Origin: Owenia fusiformis
Lineage: Eukaryota; Annelida; Polychaeta; Sabellida; Oweniidae
Reading direction: 5' to 3'
NCBI GenBank assembly: GCA_903813345.2
Contig: CAIIXF020000365.1
Location: 1 to 19,000, forward strand
Length of the DNA: 19,000 bases
Of this stretch, positions 1 to 7,597 are shown piece by piece (positions within the stretch are counted from its first letter, which is position 1; each line of letters starts with the position of its first letter). Made by a program: the position numbers and the translations under genes. The notes beneath the pieces were generated by a model. That model was not told the DNA's origin, did no database searches, and worked only from the letters and a program-made list of their open reading frames with translations.

Positions 1-104
1 CGAAAGGTCAAAAAAGTTAATTTTTCAAATTGATTTTCAGGATTCAAATTTAGGTTTCTTCAATCAGAAAAGATATACTGAGGTCTAAAAAAGTAAAACC
101 TGTA

Positions 105-123
105 AGGTCAAAGGTCAAGGTCA
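105..123 (+). promoter_or_regulatory. AGGTCA triple direct repeat (DR1 plus DR0), monomer type
   Basis: AGGTCAAAGGTCAAGGTCA contains two half-sites spaced by one base (DR1) and a third with no spacer. DR1 of AGGTCA is the established consensus for RXR, HNF4 and COUP-TF type nuclear receptors, and TCAAGGTCA is the extended monomer site of SF-1/ERR-like receptors. The same 19 bases recur in the A monomers at 6764, 7212, 8145, 8591, 9910, 10,346, 11,321 and 11,722; the copy at 9034 is mutated. The match is seen in the sequence. Binding or regulatory activity is unproven. Confidence 0.45.
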
Positions 124-457
124 TCAAACAAGATCACAAACTGTGTTTTCTAAGTTTCTCAAAGTTTGTGACTACAAATCAATATTTTTGAATTAAAGTC
201 AGGATATATATTCCTCTAAAGGTTTTACACATAATAACAATTGATTATCTATTAAAATTCTGCACCAGTTTTGAGATATTGGACCTCAAAAACTGAAAAA
301 GGTCTAATGTTGAAATTTTTCAAGGTCAAATTTCACATTGCTTCAAATTGACCAAACTTTTTTTTAAAAATCATCTACAAGATGCCTGGAGTTCATATAT
401 GTCCTTGTATTTAAGATTTGACCTTTGGCTGACCTTTAAATGTTCAAAAAAGCCTAC

Positions 458-490
458 AGGGCCTCCGTAAGATTGCTTGCAATCTTCTAG
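458..490 (+). repeat. A-type 3' terminus: subterminal motif, hairpin, CTAG
   Basis: AGGGCCTCC at 458-466 is followed by a perfect hairpin, AAGATTGC TT GCAATCTT (469-486), then CTAG (487-490) and TTATT. A short 3' hairpin followed by CTRR is the hallmark of Helitron-type 3' ends, although here the hairpin abuts CTAG rather than lying about 10 nt upstream. GGGCCTCC is complementary to GGAGGCCC in the A-type 5' hairpins at 509 and 565. Confidence 0.65.
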
Positions 491-503
491 TTATTATTAT
501 TCT

Positions 504-608
504 TTATTAGGAGGCCCCATCGGGGGGCCTCCTATCAATTTTGTAGATATTATTCTTTATTATTAGGAGGCCCCATCGGGGGGCCTCCTATCAATTTTGT
601 AGATATTA
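504..608 (+). repeat. Two stacked A-type 5'-tip hairpins
   Basis: Two ~56 bp units follow one another. Each has TTATT, then a perfect 10-bp stem AGGAGGCCCC / GGGGCCTCCT with loop ATCGG (509-533 and 565-589), then TATCAATTTTGTAGATATT. The stems are GC-rich islands in AT-rich DNA. I interpret them as bare 5' ends of subfamily A elements, because their stem is complementary to the subterminal GGGCCTCC of A-type 3' ends. No A body follows either hairpin, so these are truncated tips. Confidence 0.55.
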
Positions 609-612
609 TTCT

Positions 613-790
613 TTATTAGACTCCAGATTGAAAATCTGGAGTCTATTGTTTTCGTCAGTTTTCTTATTATTATTATTATTCTTCTTCTTATTAGACTCCA
701 GATTGAAAATCTGGAGTCTATTGCTTTTGCCAGTTTTATTATTAGACTCCAGATGAAAATCTGGAGTCTATTGCTTTTGCCAGTTTTCTT
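613..790 (+). repeat. Three stacked B-type 5'-tip hairpins
   Basis: Three hairpins with the stem AGACTCCAGATT / AATCTGGAGTCT occur at 618-644, 693-719 and 744-769; the third is one pair shorter. Each is preceded by TTATT and followed by TATTG, a short T-rich leader (TTTTGCCAG or TTTTCGTCAG) and usually a TTA tract. Spacings are 75 and 51 bp. The arm AATCTGGAGTCT recurs just inside the 3' end of all three B elements, though only 11 of its 12 bases are kept at 4791 and 6168. I therefore read these as 5' ends. Only the third leads into a B body. Confidence 0.6.
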
Positions 791-830
791 ATTATTATTA
801 TTATTATTTTTCTTTCTTTCTTTCTTTCCG
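770..830 (+). repeat. TTA and TTTC microsatellite tract
   Basis: After the last B-type 5' hairpin comes a short leader, then (TTA)n at about 785-808, then about four TTTC units to about 829. The TTA tract occupies the same place, between 5' hairpin or CTAG junction and head module, throughout the element array. Confidence 0.8.
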
Positions 831-1593
831 AACACTTTTTCTCAGCAACTAGAAGAACTTACTTTAACCTACTTAGATGGCTAACATAGCCCATCAACCT
901 AGTTTCTGGGAAATTAGGTTAAATTTGTATCTAGGTCAAAGGTCAAGAACTAGGTCAAATTTAGGTCAAATCAATATTCTGTCAATTATCTTCGTTCCTT
1001 ATTGTCATTACTCCTTCATCTTTTTTTCATCATGTAGCTTAGAAAAAAACAAATCGAGAGTGTGCCATCCGTTTTTTGATTACTCTTAGCGATTTTGAGA
1101 TATGGCGTCCGGAAAGTAGGTCAAACTAAAAAAGTTCTCCAAATTTAACATATGAGCTATGGAATAAGGATAGGATTTCCTCAGGAATCCGAATCTGCAA
1201 ACCAAATTTTGATCCGACTTCCCGTTTGAAAGTTATGGCGTTTTGAAATTTCGAAAAAAATCGATCTGATGTTATCCTTATAGAAAGTCAAGGAAAAAAG
1301 ATTTTTTTGAAGTGTAAAAAACGAGATATATATTGAGTACAGCTTAAGATAATGAATTCCTATAAAAGAAGGGGACCTCGAAAGCTACCTAGTTTCAATA
1401 TTTGGACACCAAAATGCTTAGGTCAAAATCTAGGTCAAATTCATAGTTTTTCCTTATTTTTGCAATTCTGGCACTACACTTTTAGGATTTGCTTCAAAAT
1501 TTTGTATACAGGTAGCAAAGAGTGTGCTAATAGTGTTAGCCTTTTGCCGTCAGAGAGTATTTTGACCCACTTTTGAGATATGGGGTCCCAAAA

Positions 1594-1861
1594 GTAGGTC
1601 AAAATAAAAAATTCTCCAAATTTAACATATGAGTTATGAATTAAGAGTAGAATTTTCTCAGGAATCGGAATCTGCAAACCAAATTTCGATCCGACTTCCG
1701 GTTCTAAAGTTATGGCGTGTCCGAAAAGTAGGTCAAAATAAAAATTCGCCAAATTTAACGTATGAGTTATGAATTAGGGGTAGAATTTTGTCAGGAATCC
1801 GAATCTTTAAATGAAATTTCGATCCGACTTCCAGTTCGGAAGTTATGGCGTTTTGAAATTT
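1594..1861 (+). repeat. Nested ~134 bp duplication inside a B monomer
   Basis: The segment starting GTAGGTCAAAATAAAA and running through AATTTAACRTATGAGTTATGAATTA to GTTATGGCG is present twice, at 1594 and 1728, joined at TATGGCGTGTCCGAAAAG. The same arrangement recurs around 3830-4080 and 5600-5860. It makes these monomers ~600 bp instead of ~475 bp. Confidence 0.75.
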
Positions 1862-2328
1862 CGGAAAATCGATCTGATGGTATCCTGGTAGAAAGTCAAG
1901 GAAAAAAGATTTTTTTGAAGTGTAAAATACGAGATATAGATTGAGTACAACTTAAGATAATGAATTCCTATAAAAGAAGGGGACCTCAAAAGCTACCTAG
2001 TTTCAATATTTGGACACCAAAATGCCTAGGTCAAAACCTAGGTCAAATTCATAGTTTTTCCTTATTTTTGCGATTCTGGCACTACACTTTTAGGATTTGC
2101 TTTAAAATTTTGTATACATTTAGCAAAGAGTGTGCTAATAGTGAGAGCCTTTTGCCGTCAGAAAGTATTTTGACCCACTTTTGAGATATGGTGTCCGTTA
2201 AGTAGGTCAAAATAAAAAGTTCTCATAATTTAACTTATGAGTTATGAATTAAGGGTAGAATTTTCTCAGGAATCCAAATCTGCAAACCAAATTTCAATCC
2301 GACTTCCGGTCAAAAATTCCTACTTACC

Positions 2329-2530
2329 TACCTACTTACCTACTCGGCTACCTACTTAGCTACCTACTCAGCTACCTACTCAGCTACTTACTCAGCTACC
2401 TACTCAGCTACTTACTCAGCTACCTGCTCAGCTGCTTACTCAGCTACCTACTCAGCTACTTACTCAATTACTTAATCATCTACTTACTCAGCTTCCTACT
2501 CAGTTACTTACTCAGCTCTTTACTCAAGTA
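2329..2530 (+). repeat. 12-bp minisatellite (CTACYTACTCAG)n
   Basis: About 16 imperfect copies of CTACCTACTCAG or CTACTTACTCAG, starting with CTACTTAC-type 4-bp steps. The tract lies just before the B-type 3' subterminal motif, as in element 2 (4548-4788). The frame read through it is low-complexity Leu/Thr/Tyr and not a gene. Confidence 0.85.
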
Positions 2531-2534
2531 AATC

Positions 2535-2578
2535 AATCTGGAGTCTTAAATTGAACTTTGTTCAATTTACCAATCTAG
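2535..2578 (+). repeat. B-type 3' terminus of element 1
   Basis: AATCTGGAGTCT (2535-2546) is complementary to the 5' arm of the B-type 5' hairpin. Next come a perfect 9-bp hairpin, AAATTGAAC TTT GTTCAATTT (2548-2568), ACCAAT and CTAG (2575-2578), followed by TTATTATT. The hairpin-to-CTAG spacing of six bases is closer to a typical Helitron 3' end than the A-type spacing. Confidence 0.65.
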
Positions 2579-4547
2579 TTATTATTATTATTCTTTCCGA
2601 ACCAGTTTTCTCAGCAACTAGAAGACCTTACTCAAATCTACTTACAGGGTCAGTAAGGAGATGAGATCTAGTTTCTGGGAAATTAGGTTAAATTTTTATC
2701 TAGGTCAAAGGTCAAAATCTAGGTCAAATTTATAGTTTTCCTTATTTTTACGATTCTGACACTACACTTTAATAATTTGCTTCAAAATTTTGTATACAGA
2801 TAGCAAAGAGTGTGCTAATAGTGTTAGCCTTTTGCCGTCAGGAAGTATTTTGACCCACTTTTGAGATATGGTGTCCGAAAAGTAGGTCAAAATAAAAAGT
2901 TCTCCAAATTTAACGTATGAGTTATGAATTAAGAGTAGAATTTTCTCAGGAATCCGAATCTGCAAACCAAATTCTGATCCGACTTTCGGTTCGGAAGTTA
3001 TGGCGTTTTGAAAGCTCAAAAATCGCTAAATTTGGTGCCTATGTTAAGTCAATGGGAAAAAAGACTTTTTCGAAGTGTAAAATACAAGATATAGACTGAG
3101 TACAGCTTAATATAATGAATGCTTATAAAAGAAGGGAACCTCAAAAGCTACATAGCTTCAAAATTTGGACACCAAAATGCCTAGGTCAAAATCTAGGTCA
3201 AATTCATAGTTTTTCTTTATTTTAACGATTCTGACACTACACTTTAATAATTTACTTCAAAATTTTGTATACAGGTAGCAAAGAGTGTGCTAATAGTGTT
3301 AGCCTTTTGCCGTCAGAAAGTATTTTGACCCACTTTTGAGATATGGTGTCCGAAAAGTAGGTCAAAATGTAAAGTTCTCCAAATTTAACGTATGAGCTAT
3401 GAATTAAGGGTGGAATTTTCTGAGGAATCTGAATCTGCAAACCAAATTTCGATCCGACTGCCGGTTCGGATGTTATGGCGTTTTGAAATCTCAAAAATCG
3501 CTAAATTTGGTGCCCCATGTTAAGTTAATGGGAAAAAAGATTTTTTCGAAGTGTAAAGTACAAGATATAGACTGGGTACAGCTCAACATAATGAACTTTT
3601 GTAAAAGAAGGGGACCTCAAAAGCTACATAGCTTCAAAATTTGGACACAAAAATGCCTAGGTCAAAATCTAGGTCAAATTCATAGTTTTGTCTTATTTTT
3701 ATGATTCTGACACTACACTTTAATAATTTTCTTCAAAATTTTATATACAGGTAGCAAAGAGTGTGCTAATAGTGTAAGCCTTTTGCCGTCAGAGAGTATT
3801 TTGACCCACTTTTGAGATATGGTGTCCGAAAAGTAGGTCAAAATAAAAAGTTCTCCAAATTTAACAAATGAGTTATGAATTAAAAGTAGAATTTTCTCAG
3901 GAATCCGAATCTGCAAACCGAATTTCGATCCGACTTCCGATTCTAAAGTTATGGCGTGTCCGAAAAGTAGGTCAAAATAAAGATTCGCCAAATTTAATGT
4001 ATGAGTTATGAATTAGGGGTAGAATTTTCTCAGGAATCCGAATCTGCAAACAAAATTTCAATCCGACTATCGGTTCCAAAGTAATGACTCGAAAATCGCT
4101 AAATTTGGTGCCCCATGTTATGTCAATGAGAAAAAAGATTTTTTTGAAGTGTAAAATACAAGATATAGACTGAATACAGCTTAACATTGTGAAAGCCTAT
4201 GAAAGAAGGGGACCCCGAAGCCTATCTAGCTTTAAAATTTGGACACCAAAATGCCTAGGTCAAAATCTAGGTCAAATTCATAGTTTTTCCTTATTTTTGC
4301 GATTCTGACATTACACTTTAATGATTTACTTCGAAATTTTGTATACAGGTAGCAAAGAGTTAGCTTATAGTGTTAGCCTTTTGCCGTCACAAAGTATTTT
4401 GACCCACTTTTGAGATATGGTGTCCTAAAAATAGGTCAAAATAAAAAATTCTCAAAATATCCCTTATGAGTTATGAATTAAAGGTAAAATTTTCCCAGGA
4501 ATCCGAATCTGCAAACCAAATTTCAATCCGACTTCCGGTCAAAAATT

Positions 4548-4788
4548 CCTACTTACCTACCTACCTACATACCTACTTGGCTACCTACTTAGCTACCTAC
4601 TTCTCAGCTACTTGGCTACCTACTCAGCTACCTACTTCTCAGCTACTTGGCTACCTACTCAGCTACTTACTCAGCTACTTACTCAGCTGCTTACTCAGCT
4701 ACCTACTCAGCTACTTACTCAATTACTTAATCATCTACGTACTCAGCTTCCTACTCAGTTACTTTCTCAGCTCTTTACTCAAGTAAAT
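4548..4788 (+). repeat. 12-bp minisatellite (CTACYTACTCAG)n, second copy
   Basis: Same family and same position in the element as the tract at 2329-2530, with extra CTTCTCAGCTACTTGGCTAC variants at 4600-4660. The difference in length between the two tracts shows copy-number change after the elements diverged. Confidence 0.85.
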
Positions 4789-4790
4789 CA

Positions 4791-4832
4791 ATCTGGAGTC
4801 TTAAATTGAACTTGTTCAATTTACATGTCTAG
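4791..4832 (+). repeat. B-type 3' terminus of element 2
   Basis: ATCTGGAGTCT (4791-4801), hairpin AAATTGAAC TT GTTCAATTT (4803-4822), ACATGT, CTAG (4829-4832), then TTATT. The stem is unchanged from element 1 while loop length and the linker to CTAG differ, so the stem appears constrained. Confidence 0.65.
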
Positions 4833-5924
4833 TTATTATTCTAACTCAGTTTTCTCAATAACCATAAGGTCTTCAGTAAAGTCAATCATTTGGTCAATTT
4901 AGGTTCAGTATCTAGTTCTCTGGAAATTGGGTCAAATTTTTATCTAGGTCAAAGGTCAAGAACTAGGTCAAATCCAGTACTTTGTCACTTTTTTCGATTT
5001 TCTCGGTCATTCTTCAATATTTTTGATCCGGGTTTTTTTCATTATGTTCCTTATAAAAAAGTAGGAAACCTAGGGTCGATTTAGTTTTCTGATATCTCAA
5101 ACTGATTTCGAGATATCAGTGTCCGAAAACGAGGTCCAAAAAAAAGTTCTCCGAATCAAATGTCCAGGATATTAGTCTTATAGGAAATTTTCTCAGAATT
5201 CCGAATCTGAAAACGAAATTTCGATCCGACTTCCATTTCGGAAGTTATGGCGTTTTGAAAACTCAAAAATCGCTAAATTTGGTGCCCATGTTAAGTCAAT
5301 GGGAACAAATATTTTTTTGAAGTGAAAAATACGGAATAAAGACTGAGTTCAGCTTCATATAATCAAAGCCTTTAAAAGAAGGAGACCTCAAAAGCCATCT
5401 AGCTTCAAAATTTGGACACCGAAATGCCTAGGTCAAAATCTAGGTCAAATTCATAGGTTTTCCTTATTTTTTCGATTCTGACACTACACTTTAATTATAT
5501 TCTTCGAAATTGTGTATACATGTAGCCAAGAATATGCTTATAGTGTTAGCCTTTTGCCGTCAGAAAGTATTTTGATCCACTTTTGAAATATGGTGTCCGA
5601 AAAGTAGGTCAAAATAAAAAGTTCTCCAAATTTAATATATGAGTTATGTATTTAGGGTAGAATTCTGTCAGGAATCCGGATCTGCAAACCAAATTTCGAT
5701 CCGACTTCCGGTTCGGAAGTTATGGCGTGTCCGAAAAGTAGGTCAAAATAAAAAATCTCCAAATTTAACGTATGAGTTATGAATTAGGGGCAGAATTTTG
5801 TCAGGAATCCGAATCTGCAAATCAAATTTCCGGTTCGGAAGTTATAGCGTTTTGAAATTTCGAGAAAAATCGATCTGATGGTATCCTGATAGACAGTCAA
5901 AAGTAGAGAAGAAAATATTGAAAA

Positions 5925-6085
5925 ATCCTATCCTATCCTTCCTATCTATCCTTCCTTCATATTTTTTCCTTCCTATCCTTCCTATCCTATCATATCCTTT
6001 CTTCCTATTCTATTCTATCCTATCCTTCTTTCTTATTCTATCCCATCGTTCTTTCCTATTCTATCCTATCCTACCTTCCTATTTT
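5925..6085 (+). repeat. CTATCC/TTCC pyrimidine simple repeat
   Basis: Imperfect tandem CCTATCCTT and TTCTATTCTATCC units form a nearly pure pyrimidine strand. Such tracts can adopt non-B structures, which is general knowledge and not shown here. The Leu/Ser/Pro frame through it is an artefact of composition. Confidence 0.8.
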
Positions 6086-6101
6086 AATTATCCATCTCTT
6101 T

Positions 6102-6155
6102 CTAGATGACTCAGCTTATTCTGGATGACTCGGCTTATTCTGGATGACTCGGCTA
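6102..6155 (+). repeat. Three 19-bp direct repeats
   Basis: CTRGATGACTCRGCTTATT occurs at 6102, 6121 and 6140 with a 19-bp period; the third copy is partial. The repeats sit between the pyrimidine tract and the 3' subterminal motif of B element 3. Confidence 0.85.
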
Positions 6156-6167
6156 AAAAAAGTCTAG

Positions 6168-6210
6168 ATCTGGAGTCTGAAATTGAACTCGTTCAATTTC
6201 CAAAATCTAG
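6168..6210 (+). repeat. B-type 3' terminus of element 3
   Basis: ATCTGGAGTCT (6168-6178), hairpin AAATTGAAC TC GTTCAATTT (6180-6199), CCAAAAT, CTAG (6207-6210), then TTATT. It has the same order and stem as elements 1 and 2 although the sequence upstream is different, which shows that the terminus is the conserved part. Confidence 0.65.
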
Positions 6211-6337
6211 TTATTATTATTATTATTATTTATTCTTCCTCCCTCTTTTTCTCCTACTTCCAACTACCTTTCAACTAGGTACTACATAGTCCTACTAGGG
6301 ACCTGGGCTGAACTTGGCGGGAAAGGAATTTTTATCT

Positions 6338-6356
6338 AGGTCAAGGTCAAAGGTCA
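6338..6356 (+). promoter_or_regulatory. AGGTCA triple direct repeat (DR0 plus DR1), head type
   Basis: AGGTCAAGGTCAAAGGTCA is the same three half-sites in the opposite spacing order, followed by a fourth, AGGTCA, after AAATCT. It occurs in every A head: 6338, 7720, 9484 and 10,794. B heads carry a shorter AGGTCAAAGGTCA form (for example near 2703 and 4946). The match to nuclear receptor DR1 sites is clear; function is not shown. Confidence 0.4.
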
Positions 6357-7564
6357 AAATCTAGGTCAAATCTAAGTTTTTTTCAAGTTTCTCAAATCCT
6401 GACACTACACTTACATATTTTTGGCTGAATTTTTGCACACAGATAGATATTAGTATTCTCTTAATCTTAGCTTTTTGCCGTCTAGAAAAATTTTGCCTAG
6501 ATTTTGAGATATTGAAGGTCAAAAAAAGGTCAAAAAAGGTCTTTTTTCAACTTGCTTCAAATTGACCAAATTTTTTTTAAAAACTCATCTACAAGTTCTC
6601 AGGATTCCAAATCTGACCTTACTTTTGACCTTTGACCTTTGGTTGACCTTCAGTGACCTCCGAAAGGTCAAAAAGTTGATTTTTCAAATCGATTTTCTGG
6701 ATTCAAATTTAGGTATATTTATTCACAAAAGATCTTCTGAGGTCTAAAAAAGTAAAATTTGCAAGGTCAAAGGTCAAGGTCATCAAACGAAATCACAAAC
6801 TGTGTTTTCTAAGTTTCTCAAAATTGGAGACTACAAATCAATTTTTTTTACTGAAAGTCAGAATATATATTCCTCTAAAGGTTCTACACATATTAGCATT
6901 TGACTATTTATTAAAATTTCGCTCCAGTTTTGAGATATTAGAACTCAAAAACTGAAAAAAGGTCAAATTTCAAAATTTTTCAAGGTCAAATTTCAACTTG
7001 CTCTAAATTGACCAAACTTTTTTTTAAAAAGCATCAACAAGATCTCAGGAACTCAAATCTGACCTTAGTTTTGAACTATGACCTTTAGTTGACCTTCAGT
7101 GACCTTCGAAAGGTCAAAAAAGTTAATTTTTCAAATTGATTTTCTGGATTCAAATTTAGGTTTCTTCAATCAGAAAAGATATACTGAGGTCTAAAAAAGA
7201 AAAAACCTGTAAGGTCAAAGGTCAAGGTCATCAAACAAGATCACAAACTGTGTTTTCTAAGTTTCTCAAAGTTTGTGACTACAAATCAATATTTTTGAAT
7301 TAAAGTCAGGATATATATTCCTCTAAAGGTTTTACACATAATAACAATTGATTATCTATTAAAATTCTGCACCAGTTTTGAGATATTGGACCTCAAAAAC
7401 TGAAAAAGGTCTAATGTTGAAATTTTTCAAGGTCAAATTTCACATTGCTTCAAATTGACCAAACTTTTTTTTAAAAATCATCTACAAGATGCCTGGAGTT
7501 TATATATGTCCTTGTATTTAAGATTTGACCTTTGGCTGACCTTTAAATGTTCAAAAAAGCCTAC

Positions 7565-7597
7565 GGGGCCTCCGTAAGATTGCTTGCAATCTTCTAG
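7565..7597 (+). repeat. A-type 3' terminus of A element 1
   Basis: GGGCCTCC (7566-7573), hairpin AAGATTGC TT GCAATCTT (7576-7593), CTAG (7594-7597), then TTATT. The stem and CTAG are the same as at 469-490. Confidence 0.65.

Larger units (their letters stand above)
1..490 (+). mobile_element. Subfamily A element, 3' portion (A0)
   Basis: This is the terminal ~445 bp monomer and 3' end of a subfamily A element whose beginning lies outside the window. It matches 7107-7597 with three substitutions and one small indel that I could find by eye, so the two copies are very young or recently homogenised. The match stops at CTAG plus the following TTATT, which marks the element end. The monomer is rich in AGGTCA and its complement TGACCT. 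No coding capacity is seen. The direction given is that of the hairpin-CTAG end taken as 3'. Membership in the Helitron/Helentron group is inferred from end structure only. Confidence 0.65.
744..2578 (+). mobile_element. Subfamily B element 1, with 5' hairpin and 3' end
   Basis: This is the only copy with both ends visible. It has the 5' hairpin (744-769), a TTA/TTTC tract, a head starting near 827 (CCGAACA, then TCTCAGCAACTAGAAGA), B monomers (about 1100-2310), a 12-bp minisatellite (2329-2530), the subterminal motif AATCTGGAGTCT (2535-2546), a hairpin and CTAG (2575-2578). The head differs from that of element 2 downstream of about 970 and resembles element 3. The short frames inside are repeat shadows, seen again with shifts in the neighbouring copies. 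It is non-autonomous, with no Rep/helicase-like coding region. Confidence 0.6.
2579..4832 (+). mobile_element. Subfamily B element 2, no 5' hairpin
   Basis: The element starts directly at the CTAG/TTATT junction with a TTA tract and the B head (CCGAACCAGTTTTCTCAGC near 2598). It continues through B monomers and the 12-bp minisatellite (4548-4788) to the B 3' end at 4829-4832. The conserved TTTTGCCGTCA block recurs with gaps of 475, 476 and 598 bp (anchored at 2834, 3309, 3785 and 4383), the longer gap reflecting the nested duplication. The 5' hairpin of a complete element is missing, so this looks like a tandemly amplified or 5'-truncated copy. Confidence 0.6.
4833..6210 (+). mobile_element. 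Subfamily B element 3, shorter, different simple repeat
   Basis: This begins at the CTAG/TTATT junction with a diverged B head (4848-5100) and has about one and a half monomers, anchored by GCCGTCAG at 5566. The 12-bp minisatellite is replaced by a CTATCCTTCC-type pyrimidine tract (about 5925-6085) and three 19-bp repeats (6102-6155). It ends in the B-type 3' terminus (6168-6210). The head is more like that of element 1 than of element 2. No coding sequence is seen. Confidence 0.6.
6211..7597 (+). mobile_element. Subfamily A element 1
   Basis: A TTA tract is followed by the A head, which starts near 6232 with TTCTTCCTCCCTCTTTTTC and contains CTACTTCCAACTACC and GACCTGGGCTGAACTTGG. Two ~448 bp monomers follow, anchored by CATCAAAC at 6781 and 7229, then the A-type 3' end (7565-7597). 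The last monomer is a terminal variant shared with 122 and 10,363 (AAAGTTTGTGACTAC, ATTGCTTCAAATTG, GATGCCTGGAGTT). The head shares GACACTACACTT, TTTTGCCGTC and TTTTGAGATAT with subfamily B, so A and B are homologous. It has no 5' hairpin and no protein-coding region. Confidence 0.6.

Noticed and set aside
469-490. Hairpin followed by T-rich sequence as a bacterial intrinsic terminator
   Set aside because: There is no gene upstream, the stem is AT-rich, and the same structure recurs at repeat boundaries with CTAG, which fits a mobile element end better.
563-835. 90-residue minus-strand frame rich in Lys, Asn and repeated Ser-Ile-Trp-Ser-Leu-Ile
   Set aside because: It is the translation of the three stacked hairpin tips and TTA/TTTC tract; repeated peptide blocks equal the DNA repeats.
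1352-4187. Several 60-92 residue frames on both strands with similar peptides
   Set aside because: They recur because the B monomers recur; lengths change with each copy, frames are broken by indels, and both strands are equally open.
4466-4809. Leu/Thr/Tyr-rich frames of 65-106 residues
   Set aside because: They are the 12-bp minisatellite read in two frames (12 is divisible by three, so it stays open); no start context or conserved non-repeat part.
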